Positions 1 through 10,603 of a stretch of DNA of 64,000 nt are shown here, piece by piece (the stretch's first letter is position 1; each line of letters opens with the position of its first letter). A program made the translations under genes and the position numbers. Under the pieces are notes generated by a model that saw only the letters and a list, made by a program, of their open reading frames with translations, did no database searches and was not told where the DNA came from. Source of the DNA: Anastrepha obliqua (taxonomy: Eukaryota > Arthropoda > Insecta > Diptera > Tephritidae); assembly GCF_027943255.1 (NCBI RefSeq), contig NC_072896.1:8246001-8310000 (forward strand), read 5' to 3'.

Positions 1-1830
1 TCTTTTCTTCTTAATGACATCTTACCGCCAGACCGCCACAGTGGCGACATCAACCGAAAAGGGATACATCTGGCAACTCCATCTCAGCATCAAACTTCCT
101 TATCCTTGCCACTCCTTCAAGAAAAATCCACAATCATTACGTTTTACGACAAATTGATTAACCATAAATTGGCACCCTGGTTTTTTGGCAATAAAGAAAA
201 GAAGGAAACCCAATACTAACAACAAAAACAACAAGAAAAACCACAGGGACTACCATTTGCTTTGACATTTAGCAGCCACTCGAAATAAAAATTGATGTTT
301 CCGAAATTGCAAGAAAACCGAATATTCCCAGCTCGCAGTGCGAGGGTGTGTGTGTGCGTTAGCAAAGAGTGCAACAACATCAGACGGACGTATGCAACTG
401 CAAATCCAAAATGGCTGTTGCATCACGTGTCAGACACGCGTGTAAATTATTTACACGCAATTTCCACTCAACCCCCCTAAAACACACCCACACAAGCGGC
501 TGCTGGTAGAGGCAGTTAGTCGGGTGGAAGCTGTGCATTTTAGCTTTGTATCATTTCGCAGCGTGCTGAGCAGGCCTATGGGCTGTGCCTTGTAAGTTAT
601 TGATTTATTCCCTTCGTTTTTTTTGTTTTTCATTTTCTTAATCAAGCAAATTTGTAAACTGACACTTGTCACTTATCACAAAAACGAGTGATGTTGACGG
701 TAACTTCTTAACCCTTGTTTTGAAGTGTATTCAGGAATTGTAAAATTTTGTAATTGTAAAAATATTTTTCAGAGTGATTTGGTTTTCGGAAACGGAGACT
801 GCGCGAAATTAAATTAAATCTTCTTGCAACCAATTTTCCATAATCCTCCTTAGAGCCCTCTTCTCTCACTCTGTGGCTGAGTGCTTTTTGAAGTTTCTGT
901 GACCTTCAATTTTTGCCATTTTATTTCCTCCCAATATTAGCTGGAAGTAATTTACAATTTTAAATTAATTATCAACTCAATTCAGACTTTGACACACACA
1001 CACACACACACTCAACCTATGTATGACCCCACCTGAGTTTTACCATACATTTGCAATGCCCCCCATTTATTGCCCACGTAATGCGAGCATCTCTTCCCAA
1101 TTGCGCTACGGCAGGTTCGTTTATTAGCCAACTTCAGTGTCATACGTCATGCGGTCATTCTCGTATTTCAAGCCACCACAACCCCAGGCGCTTTTAATCT
1201 CCCTTTTTCAGAGCATTATTGACTATATTTCACTTTTCGTTTTCGTTTCCCCCTTATCATTTTGCTTATTTGCCCACAGTCTGTCGTGTATTTACCCTGC
1301 TCATGACGGAAGTTGAAAATCTGTTAGCTTAATTGCATTATGAGCCAACAAAGGCTCGCAGAGCCCGCAGTTGTCAGGGATTGTTTTGCCTGACCATTGG
1401 GTTTAGGCAATCGGTCATTTTGGTCTTTAGCCTTGGAGCTGTGTTCATTGTTAGTAAGATTTTTGCTATTTTGTATGGTTTTCACCTTTTGTTTGGCTGC
1501 AACCTTTTGTATTTTCCAACTTCTTTCAGATTGGATTTATTTTTGGTGTGGCTGTTAGATGAAAGGCAACAGCATACCTGTGGTAGTTGTATGACTAGTT
1601 TGTGATTATTGTTAGAGGTGATTTGCGGTGATTGTGTTGAGGGAAGTTATGCAAACATTGCAAATAAAATTGTGAAAGTTCTTCATAAATTAGGCACAAA
1701 TCATTGTAGCTGTGTTGGTTGAAATTTTAGCATTGATACAAAGGGTCAGAATGTAGGCCTTACATTTCTCGCTTTAACTTTAGGCACGATGTGAGTTCCA
1801 GTCTCGTAAAGTGCTCAGATTGCTCGTATG
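1..1830. other. non-coding stretch, no gene recognised
   Basis: Short open frames here have no recognisable domain and ordinary AT-rich fly intergenic composition. The only structured sequence is an (AC)n microsatellite near 1 kb. Nothing supports an exon, RNA gene or mobile element before about 1830. Confidence 0.6.
992..1012. repeat. (AC)n microsatellite
   Basis: A pure dinucleotide AC run of about ten copies, visible directly. Confidence 0.95.
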
Positions 1831-2916
1831 GAGAGAAAAATTGAAAGATCTTTGGCCCAATAAGAATGGATGATGGTACCTATAGAATCCGATTGAACTC
1901 TGAACTGAACGATCTAACTCAGAACGAAACAGCTGTGCGTTTTGTTAAGGGGGGAAGCTGGTCTAGAGCGCAAAAAATGGGCATATTTTATGAATTTATT
2001 TTGACTCAACAAAGGAATCAATCGAAAATCTGTGAAATAGGTTTAATAATATAGCTTTCATGGTACAAATACAAAATTTTTCGTCTGAATTAATTTCAAA
2101 ATGGCCGCTGTCCAGCAGTTCTCCTAAGGCCCCTTTTTTTCTAGTGGGTCCATTGCCGAAGACGTAAACTCCTTAATTTTTGTCCTGGATCAAAAAATAA
2201 AATTTTTTTAGTTTCTATATAACAACAGAAAGAGACGTACGTAGGATTTTTTCGATATTTTGTTTTTTCGCGAAATGGTGCACGTTTGAACAAAAAGTTA
2301 CAATTTTCACTATAAAGAACGACATAAAATTGTTGATTAAACAAAAAACTATGTAATATAAATAAAAAATCCTACGTACGTCTCCGGAGAAAGGTATTTC
2401 GAATGTATTGTCAAAATTTCGTAAGAATCGGTAAAGATTTGTTCAAGTTATGTCTTCGGCCAGTTTAAAAAAAGTGATTTCGAGAAAAACGCGTTTAAAG
2501 TTGTAAGTAGCGTTCGGGGCATACCTGCGAGGCACTGCCGTCGAATGAAAAATTTGGGCATTTAGACATTTTTGCTGGCATCCCTCATTTGGTATATTAT
2601 TTCTAAGACCCTAAAGCACCTTTTAAGACAAAAAAAAATTTTTCGATTTTTTCAAAATTCTAGACCAGCTTCCCCCCTTAAAGCGCAGCGCATAAGATGG
2701 CTAGGTCATGTGATCCGTATGCATGTTGACTGTACCGTGAAGAAAGCCTTGACAGGAAAGCTAATGGGCGTGAAGCCCAAAGGCAGACCGAGGAACCGTT
2801 GTATAGACGCAGTGGAACACGATCTTAAGAAGCTGGGAATACGTAACTACGAAGCAACAGCTCAAGATAGACCGCTTTGGAGGAGCATTTTGAAGGAAGC
2901 GGGGTGCGCGTTGTAA
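1831..2916 (+). pseudogene. C-terminal tail of an RTE-like non-LTR retrotransposon reverse transcriptase, split by a MITE
   Basis: Two segments, 1831-1948 and 2682-2913, belong to one reading frame and are separated by a 729-bp TTAA element. The first reads K-I-F-G-P-I-R then D-D-G-T-Y-R-I-R. The second starts Q-R-I-R-W-L-G-H-V-I-R-M and carries G-R-P-R-N-R, D-L-K-K-L-G and W-R-S-I-L-K-E-A, the usual order for the region after the RT domain in many insect endonuclease-reverse transcriptases. The same layout recurs at 14.6-15.6, 17.4-17.7 and 54.6-54.9 kb (minus). Removing the insertion and one TTAA leaves the frame open across the join. There is also a small frameshift near 1840, and the RT core is absent, so this is a 5'-truncated dead copy. 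The clade is uncertain; RTE-like is the best guess. Confidence 0.85.
1945..2681. mobile_element. TTAA-flanked MITE with 19-bp perfect terminal inverted repeats (piggyBac-type target site)
   Basis: The element occupies 1949-2677 between TTAA at 1945-1948 and 2678-2681. Its ends are perfect inverted repeats of GGGGGGAAGCTGGTCTAGA. Inside, a 21-bp inverted repeat with a TACGTA core lies at 2232-2252 and 2364-2384, so the centre can fold. There is no transposase frame, so it must move in trans. TTAA target duplications are typical of the piggyBac superfamily, which is the basis for the assignment; the transposase source is not in this window. It interrupts a LINE frame, so it is younger than that LINE copy. 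A diverged relative lies at 60.8-61.5 kb. Confidence 0.88.
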
Positions 2917-3519
2917 CGCTATGAAAGAAGAAAGTGCGGGTTTGTCACAATCTGATATTAAGAGCAAATATGTATATTCCGCAGATCTGAAGCTTTCTCT
3001 GGGCTCAATATAACAATTCCTTCGATGGATCTCTACCTTCCACATGATTATATTTTTAGGCGGAACTTGCAGTAATAAAGGAATCCATTAGGCAGAATAG
3101 GCCTTATCCACCAATGAAATAATCTTGCTTCATCTTTCCTTCTATACTTAACTTAGTACGTTTTCGCATATCTTACAGTTAGTAGGATCAGAGGGTAACG
3201 GACATATTACTATGATAATTATTATTGGGCCATAATGTACTGTGAGCTCTGATGTAGTTTCACAGCAAGCCTATAATTGGAAACTTTTGATGAGTTCAAG
3301 TACTTTCTCATACTTTTTGTTTCAAATCATCAACGGATTTAGAGTCACACCACCTGCTTGTAGGAGTTTTCGTGTTGCGGAAGCCGCACATTCGGAGATA
3401 ATGTACTCTGGATTTTCAATATCTAGCTCCCAAAAACAGTCACCTGATCTTAGAAGTTCTCCTCTGCTGAAAGGTAATGAAGACTTGAACGTCCTGTTTG
3501 ATAATAGGCTGAAATTCTT

Positions 3520-3973
3520 TGATATGAGGCTCCTTGGAGTACCTGGTTGTAGGGACGCTGCAGGCAAATGCGCGGCGGATGAACTGGTCAGACAGAGTAC
3601 AGGGTGAGGTAGCTTGAACGCGAAATGAGAGAATTAGGACCCCTTTGACTACCTGCTGTTTGCTCCTGGAGAGGTAGGTTTCGCGTCAAATCAGCTAGCG
3701 CTGCGCAAGTATACAAACTTGTAAGGTCCCGAAATCTCTCTGGCCATGTGTGAACCGGAGGTATTCGAGTAAAAACTTCATCAGCAGTACGAAGCGGCTA
3801 ATACCTCCTTAACTCAGTTATCGTTTGATAGTCCTCAACAAATAGCCGTCCAACCCCCTCCCCTTCCTGTTTCCTAGTCTTCTTATTTCTTTTGCAATGG
3901 TATCACAAATGACGCTTTTTTTCGTCCAAGTGTGCCTCTCTCTGGGAAACCACTTCAACTAACCTAACCTAAC
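3520..3973 (+). pseudogene. 3' end of an I-like (RNase H-bearing) LINE
   Basis: Near 3535-3605 the frame reads G-V-P-G-C-R-D-A-A-G-K-C-A-A-D-E-L, a degraded version of the RNase H motif WVPGHxxxxGNxxADxLA. The following sequence is frameshifted. The segment ends in a CT-rich 3' UTR with GTCCAAGTGTG and then TAACCTAACCTAAC at about 3960-3973. The same UTR words and ending recur after the LINE tail at 59.8-60.4 kb, which supports a 3' terminus here. No intact domain remains. Confidence 0.65.
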
Positions 3974-3979
3974 AATGGC

Positions 3980-4290
3980 CTGTGAAGTATCCAGTGAGAG
4001 GTCGAAAGAGGTTGGGGAAAGCGAGATTACCTATAGACGCTGTCTCTGTCTTGGACTCTCCATTCAGTGTTGTATGAATTCACTGTCTTCCCAGAATCTG
4101 AAAGCTTTGTTGAACCCACAAAAGAGGGAATTTAACAGAAGTGCTTAATTTCGCTAAGTAGTCCGCCGTCTCGTTGCCGTCATAACCTTCATGTCTTGGT
4201 GCCCAGCTCAACAGAGCGGTGTTCCCTGCTTCTAGGGTATTGAAGGCAGTCCCCCAACAAGTTTGCATGTTATTATGTGAGACTGAGGTG
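3980..4290 (-). pseudogene. RNase H fragment of a non-LTR retrotransposon
   Basis: On the minus strand the frame 4268-4080 contains WAPRHEGYDGNETADYLA, matching the RNase H signature WVPGHxGxxGNExADxLA in LINE polyproteins. Only about 60 codons are open, with no RT sequence directly upstream. It lies back to back with the plus-strand LINE end that finishes at about 3973, so the two are separate insertions. Confidence 0.8.
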
Positions 4291-4355
4291 CATATAAGGC
4301 TGCTTGACTAAGGCTGTGTGACTAAATGCTGAGCCGCCTCGAAACAGTGCATTCT

Positions 4356-4636
4356 CTACAACAGATTTATAAGCGTTTTCAATCTTGTGTGACCTTCATC
4401 TAAAAGTAGATTTCGCGCTAGTTTATTGGGATGGTCTTCTAGCTTTTGTAGGTATTTTTTGCTCAACCGTACTATTTCATCGGCTACACGAGGTATGCAA
4501 ATATCTCTGTGAATGTTAACGTTCTTTATATACCATGGCGCTCCCGTGATTATCCGCAAGGCTTTAGATTGCACTCTCTGAAGTTTTTCGATATTTGAGG
4601 TAGATGACTCATAAATTTTGGTTTACTATCTCATGT
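4356..4636 (-). pseudogene. Jockey-clade reverse transcriptase C-terminal fragment
   Basis: The minus-strand frame reads I-E-K-L-Q-R-V-Q-S-K-A-L-R-I-I-T-G-A-P-W-Y and then I-H-R-D, L-S-K-K-Y and H-P-N-K-L-A-R-N-L-L. This order (QSKxLRxITxAPWY, then IHxDLxIP, then the HPNxLAxNLL tail) is characteristic of Jockey-like elements, after the RT fingers and palm. It is open for about 90 codons. It differs from the intact Jockey copy at 10.6-12.8 kb. Confidence 0.8.
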
Positions 4637-5981
4637 AACACAAAGACATATGCAAGTGGATTGCAATTAATTTTCAATTTGAAGTCGAAGATAAATTGAT
4701 TTTATGCAGAATTTCGTCTTTATGAAACTTTGATTAAGTTTTAGAACTTCAAGTAGCTGCTCATTTCTGGCAACTGACATTTCAAATGTCATTCTGTAGA
4801 AAAATATCACGCAAGTTGTCAAAGCACTAAATTCACCTCGGTACGCCGTGCACAGCTGTAATGACTTTGATTTTTTCACATTCCATATAAAAGTCAGCTG
4901 CGATTCGATTGCAATCATATAAATTGTTGCAAATTTGTGACGGCAGCCCCGCCAAACTGTCACAGTGAGCAATAAGAGGAAAGAAAAAAACACATCTTAA
5001 CAGGCAACAGAAATAAATAAAAAAAGAAAAACAAGTGATTGCAGAAAAACATGAGTTGCAAGAAATTTATTTGCCTTTTAACCGCAACTGCATAATAATG
5101 AGTAGGTAATACGCGAAAGAAGGTACTCTCGCAATGCAAAAACGCCAGCAGCAGCGCCGAATAAGAGCCACCAACTCAAGTCAATGCAAGTGATTGTGGC
5201 AATTACAGGCGTCAACCTGACGCGCGCAAGCAAAAATATACATACATATGGACATATTTGTGTAAGAAAAAAATAAGTTAATAAAATGCATCGTCATGCA
5301 AATGCAACAACACTTACGCTGGTGTTGCGGCCGCAGGCAAAGTGGCTAGATAAAATCGCAGTGATTTTATTTAATGGCAATTTTGTTTTTTTTTTTGTTG
5401 TTTTTAAACTAAATTTTGTTATGCACACCATTTAATTGTAACGACACAAGTTTGCATGTCGCATGCAGCATCTTGCGTCGACAATGTGGCATGTAAGTGC
5501 ATATGTGTGTATGTATGTGTGGCGGAACATGCCGCGCACAATGTCGCACTGTGTGGAAGTATAAGTGCTTGTGTGTGTGTAAATGGCCACATTTCGGCAT
5601 CCTTTCATCAAAACTGAGCTACATATGAATAATTTTGTTTTACATGCAACACTTTTTTGTGTGGCAGCAATAATTACAAGCATTGTTGGCATGTGGTATA
5701 TGCATGTTGCACGATGCATGTAGAAGGGGCAGTATGCAAAGTTTGTGGTAAACAAAGTTGCTTATAACACGCAGTTGCCGTCGTAAATGACTGACTGAGC
5801 AGCAAGAAGCTTGAGAAAATGGAAATGATAAATTGAGATATTGACAAATTAATTAATAACGGCCTGTGAGAGTGTCAATCTGTTGTGATTTGCGGGTTTA
5901 TTGAAAGTGAAAGTAAATGTAAAGTAAAATATGTGCTTTAGTGGAAGCTTTGAACAAATAAGAAAGGCGTATTGAAATAAG
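4637..5981. other. non-coding stretch, no gene recognised
   Basis: Repeat-poor sequence with scattered TG/CA-rich words (for example 5500-5580). The short open frames lack recognisable motifs and overlap one another, as expected by chance. Confidence 0.55.
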
Positions 5982-6184
5982 TAAAATAAAAATAAAATAA
6001 AATAAAATAAAATAAAATAAAATAAAATAAAATAAAATAAAATAAAATAAAATAAAATAAAATAAAATAAAATAAAATAAAATAAAATAAAATAAAATAA
6101 AATAAAATAAAATAAAATAAAATAAAATAAAATAAAATAAAATAAAATAAAATAAAATAAAATAAAATAAAATAAAATAAAATA
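5982..6184. repeat. (AAAAT)n pentanucleotide microsatellite, about 40 copies
   Basis: An almost uninterrupted AAAAT array of about 200 bp. Reading it in three frames on the minus strand gives long artificial open frames (repeating ILFYF), which are not genes. It directly abuts the 5'-truncated RLE LINE, with no spacer beyond a few bases. Shorter AAAAT-like runs reappear at about 9173-9310 on the far side of the LINE-mariner block. Confidence 0.95.
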
Positions 6185-7792
6185 TAATGCATTGGTCTCA
6201 ATCCACTTAGCAGGCTTCTCACACTTAAACAAAATGGCTTTATACTCAAAACTGAAGTAAGAGAGCATACGTTCAACCATCTTCTGTTTGTTGACGACTT
6301 GAAACTGTACGCAAACAAAAAGCATAAGCTATATGAGCTGATAGATGCCACTAAAGCTTTTAGCGATGACGTGGGAATGGAATTTGGACCAGATAAGTGC
6401 AAAATAATACACTTGATTAGAGGTCAGCTTGATGAATCCGAAGAAAATTACGCAGTAGACCAAAATATTATTATAGACAACTTGCATAGCAGTGAATCTT
6501 ATAAATATTTAGGATTTCTGCAACTTAAAGGAATCAACCACACGCTAGTAAAGCGAAGCCTCATGAGCAAATTTGAGGCACGTTTGAAAGCTGTATTAAA
6601 AACGAGTTTGAACAGTGGAAACAAATGCAAAGCAATCAATACCTGGGCCATGCCTCTTTTGACTTACTCGTTTGGAGTAATAAAATGGTCTCAGACAGAC
6701 ATCCTTCGGATTGAAACGCTGATATGCACCAATTTTACTAAGTTCCAAAGCCATTACCCCCAAAGCTCTGTGGAAAAAATATCGCTTCCTCGAAACGTTG
6801 GTGGGAGAGGAATCATTAATATAGCGCGTCTACACTTTTCGCAAACTTTAAAGCTACGTACATATTTTCTAAGCAGCGAGTCTTATCTATTTAAAGCTAT
6901 CGCTAGGGCAGACAATGGCTTTACCCCGCTCAGTTTGATGGAGCAGAATTTCCCAGTACCTGAGGGTGTTAAATCCCCAGCAGAAATGATCGCAGCATGG
7001 AAGGCAAAAACAATACACGGTGCTCATCCCTATGATCTCGAAATGGAATGGATAGACGCACAATCATCCAATTTATGGTTGAAAAAAGGAAAACTATTTT
7101 CTGAAACAGAAGGTTTCGCAATCGCTATCCAAGACCGTGTTATTGCAACAAGGAATTTCCGAAGGTCGATACATGGCGAGGCAATAGAAGATAGGTGACG
7201 AAGGTGCGGCATTTATGGCGAAACAATCGACCATATAATTGCTGGATGTAGTGTACTTGCCCCCCGTGAATATGTCATGAGACATAACAATATAGCAAAG
7301 ATCCTCCACCAACAACTTGCGATAAAACACGGTCTCTTACAAGCAGAAGTCTTGTATTTTAAATATGAACCAAAGGCAATATTGGAAAATGCAAATTTTA
7401 AACTGTACTGGGACAGATTTATATCCACAGATCAAACGGCAGCTGCCAACAAACCTGACATTATCTTGTTCGACAAGACAAATAAAACGATCGAAGTAAT
7501 CGATATAGCGGTGCCCCTTAATCGCAATATCCAAAGCACATACTCCACCAAAGTATCGAAGTATGCAGCTTTGGCCATAGAACTTAAACGGATGTACAAA
7601 GCGAGGAAAGTTAATATAGTACCAATAATTATATCTTCCACTGGATTAGTGCCTAAGCATTTAATAAAAAACTTGAAGAAGTATGACTGCCAACACCTCT
7701 TAGGAGAGATGCAGAAGTCGACCATATTGGACACATGTGCAATAGTTCGTAGATTTTTAAATATTTGAGCAATAGCAATCGCATGGGCGTAG
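6185..7792 (+). pseudogene. R2/R4(Dong)-type LINE: RT fragment, zinc knuckle and restriction-like endonuclease, with one nonsense codon
   Basis: One frame runs from 6188 to 7768, open except for TGA at 7196-7198. It begins inside the RT domain (C-I-G-L-N-P-L-S) and has the catalytic box L-L-F-V-D-D-L-K-L-Y-A near 6285-6315. A thumb/linker region follows, then a cysteine-histidine knuckle (R-R-C-G then H-I-I-A-G-C), then the endonuclease signature K-P-D-I followed 14 residues later by the D of V-I-D-I-A-V-P near 7450-7515. That is the PDx14D layout of RLE endonucleases, which nick the genomic target for target-primed reverse transcription. The TGA replaces the first cysteine expected in the knuckle. 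N-terminal DNA-binding domains and most of the RT are missing (5' truncation at the AAAAT tract). A short 3' UTR leads into a 67-bp tandem duplication. Confidence 0.87.
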
Positions 7793-7926
7793 AATTTGGA
7801 CTACGCTCCACCAGAGCACAATCCCTTGAAAATTTTATCCGGGATGTGTAATCTCCGGCAATTTGGACTACGCTCCACCAGAGCACAATCCCTTGAAAAT
7901 TTTATCCGGGATGTGTAATCTCCGGC
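7793..7926. repeat. perfect 67-bp tandem duplication
   Basis: Two identical 67-bp copies, 7793-7859 and 7860-7926, begin AATTTGGACTACGCTCC and end ATCTCCGGC. They sit between the RLE LINE coding end and the start of the mariner, probably within or just after the LINE 3' UTR. Exact identity points to a recent duplication. Confidence 0.95.
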
Positions 7927-9175
7927 AAAAGGACTATGAATAAGTTCGTGCGGTTTTACAACAGATGGCGTAACTTGATTATTATTCCATCGATCCACAT
8001 TTCCAAACATTCATTGGAGAGCTACTGTCGTAAGGCACAAGCGTCAGTATAAGTTTTTTATTTGAAGCGTAAACAACAATATTTTTACCACACTTGAAAA
8101 TGTCGAATTTCGTGCCAAATAATGTGTTTTTGCGGGGAATTCTTTAATATGAAGAAAAAAGCAGCCGAAAGTCATCGTATCTTGGTGGAAGTTTATGGTG
8201 AGCATGCTCTAGCTGAGCGAACGTGCCAGAAGTGGTTTGCACGCTTTAAAAGTGGTGATTTTGGCTTGGAAGACGAAGAACGCGAGGGTGCGCCGCCAAA
8301 GTTCATGGATACCGAATTGGAGGAATTGCTCGATCAAGATCCGGCTCAAACGCAAGAAGAGGTTGCAAAAACTTTGGGAGTTGATCAATCAACCATTTCC
8401 AAACGTTTAAAAGCCATGGGAATGATCCGAAAGGTAGGCCATTGGGTGCCGTATGAATTGAAGCCAAGAGACGTTGAACGCCGTTTTATGGCATGCGAAC
8501 AACTGCTTCAACGGCACAAAAGAAAGGGTTTTTTGCATCGAATTGTGACTGGCGATGAAAAGTGGGTCCATTACGACAATCCAAAACGTCGGGCAACGTA
8601 TGGATACCCTGGCCATGCTTCAACATCGACGTCGGCGCAGAATATTCATGGCCTGAAGGTTATGCTGTGTATCTGGTGGGACCAGCTGGGTGTTGTGTAT
8701 TATGAGCTACTGAAACCGAATGAAACGATTACGGGGGATGTCTACCGACGACAATTGATGCGTTTGAGCCGAGCACTGCGAGAAAAACGGCCGCAATACG
8801 CCGATAGACACGACAAAGTTATTTTGCAACATGACAATGCTCGGCCACATGTTGCACAAGTGGTCAAAACATACTTAGAAACGCTCAAATGGGAATGTCC
8901 TACCCCACCCGCCGTATAGTCCAGACCTTGCGCCATCCGATTACTATCTCTTCCGATCGATGCAACATGGCCTGGCTGACCAGCACTTCCGTAATTACGA
9001 TGAAGTCAAAAAATGGATCGATTCGTGGATTGCGGCAAAACCGACCGAATTTTTCACAAAGGGAATCCGTGAATTGCCAGAAAGATGGGGAAAAGTAGTA
9101 GTAAGCGATGGACAATACTTTGAATATTAAATTTGTAACCATTTTACGTCAATAAAGTTTCAAATTTCGAAAAAA
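7927..9175 (+). mobile_element. Mos1-like mariner (mauritiana-type DD34D), nearly intact, right end missing
   Basis: The transposase region 8100-9130 reads as a mariner: paired helix-turn-helix region (T-C-Q-K-W-F-A-R-F-K-S-G), linker W-V-P-Y-E-L, first catalytic D in T-G-D-E-K-W, second in L-Q-H-D-N-A-R-P-H, third in Y-S-P-D-L-A-P-S-D-Y. The spacing of the last two is DD34D. Only two lesions separate it from a full frame: a frameshift near 8125-8145 just after ATG 8100, which creates TAA at 8145, and a one-base insertion at about 8896 inside W-E-V-L-P. The 5' end is near 7930. The expected right inverted repeat is absent: the sequence passes straight from the 3' UTR into A-rich repeat at about 9172. 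It is non-functional but looks young. Confidence 0.9.
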
Positions 9176-9362
9176 TAAAATAAAATAAAAATAAAAGCAA
9201 AAAAAAAACCACACAAATAGAAAAATTAAAAATAAAAATTAAATAATATGAAATATAATAAATAATATATATATAAAAATAAAATAAAATAAAATAAAAA
9301 TAAAAGCAAAAAAAAACCACACAAATAGAAAAATTAAAAATAAAAATTAAATAATATGAAAT
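9173..9362. repeat. imperfect 108-bp tandem duplication in A-rich sequence
   Basis: The block AATAAAAGC, then A-run, then CCACACAAATAG and AAATTAAATAATATGAAAT occurs twice with an offset of 108 bp (for example ACACAAATAG at 9211 and 9319). The second copy is partial. Confidence 0.75.
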
Positions 9363-10603
9363 AAAAATAACTTTAACTAAAAAAGAATAAATAAAAAATT
9401 ACGAAAAAATTAAAATTAAAGAAAAATAGGAATTTTTTGTTAAATAAAATAAAACAACATTAATTAGAAACGAATAAATAAAAATTTTTAAAATAAAAAT
9501 AATAAGAAAAATAAAAAAGTAAAGCAAAACATGTAAAAAAAATTAAAATAAAATATAATTAAAAAATTAAATCAAATAAACAAAACAAAATAAAGTATTA
9601 GTAAAACCAACTAAGGCATATAATATCTCTTATCACCGGCCACTGCCTTTTGGGCACTCATGCACGTCGGCTCGGGGTTCCTCAAAACGACCTGTGCAGA
9701 TACTGCGAGGACGAAGATGAGGAAGTATCGAGCAAGCATTTGCTGTGCAGTTGTCCCGGCCTAGCCAGAAGTCGACTCGCTCTTCTAGGCTCTCCAACAA
9801 TTGACAATCTTTCAGTACTCTCGGACCTGAAAATCGAATCTCTCATCAAATTCTCGAAACGAATTAATATTTTGGACCAAAATCTATAATAAAAATCTCG
9901 GTTAGGTGGGGAAATCATATAACATAATGAGCTCTAGGGCAACACAACGAACCCAACTTGTGGTCTATGTGGCACTCCGATGTGGGGTCACCCTTAAACC
10001 AACCAGCAATTAGTAAAAATTAATAGAGAAAAAAATTACATAAATACTATGATAGAATGAAAGAAAATAAAATAAAACTCTTCTACCTAAACAAAAATAA
10101 ATAAAAAGTGAACAATAAAAATAGAAGAGTTAAAAAAAATTATAAAAAACAAAGAAGTTAAAAATTAAAGAAAATAAAATGAAATAATATAAAATAAAAT
10201 AAAGTCAAAAAAAAAAATTTAAAAAGTTTTAAAATAAAAATTAAGTAATATAAAATATATATTATAAAGTAAGCCAAGATAAAATAAAGCGAAACAAATT
10301 AAAATAGGAAAATATAAAGAAAACAAACAGACAAAAAAAGATTAAAAATAAAAATTAATATAAAATGTAATAATAAAAAAAGAACAAAAAAAAAAAATAA
10401 ATAAAAGAAGCCAATTAATAAACAACTTATAATTTAAAATTAAATTACATATATTAAATAAAATAAAATACAGGTAAGTAAAATATATAAAAAAAGTCAA
10501 ATAAAACGAAATGTATTAATTTTATGAGTTTTTTAATTTTATTATGAAATTTGATAAAAAAATTAAAAAAAGTAAAAACAATAAGTAGAGTACAACTAAA
10601 AAT
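9363..10603 (+). repeat. A-biased low-complexity tract hosting an I-like LINE tail
   Basis: Apart from the LINE tail at about 9610-10015, this stretch is dominated by AAAAT/AAATTA-like words with far more A than T on this strand and almost no G or C. It looks like degenerated pentanucleotide repeat. No coding frame other than the LINE tail has content. Confidence 0.7.
9610..10015 (+). pseudogene. I-like LINE C-terminal zinc knuckle and 3' UTR
   Basis: The frame from about 9622 to 9889 reads L-I-T-G-H-C-L-L-G-T-H-A-R-R-L-G, then C-R-Y-C and H-L-L-C-S-C-P, the post-RNase H region of I-like elements with its CxxC...H...C knuckle intact. RNase H and RT are absent. The 3' part (GGTGGGGAAATCA, then CCAACTTGTGGTC and CCTTAAACCAACC) resembles a 3' UTR of this group. 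It is related to but clearly diverged from the copy at 59.8-60.4 kb. Confidence 0.8.

Noticed and set aside
5849..6402. Long minus-strand open frames of repeated ILFYF over the AAAAT array
   Set aside because: They are produced by reading a pentanucleotide microsatellite, which stays open in several frames; there is no protein signal.
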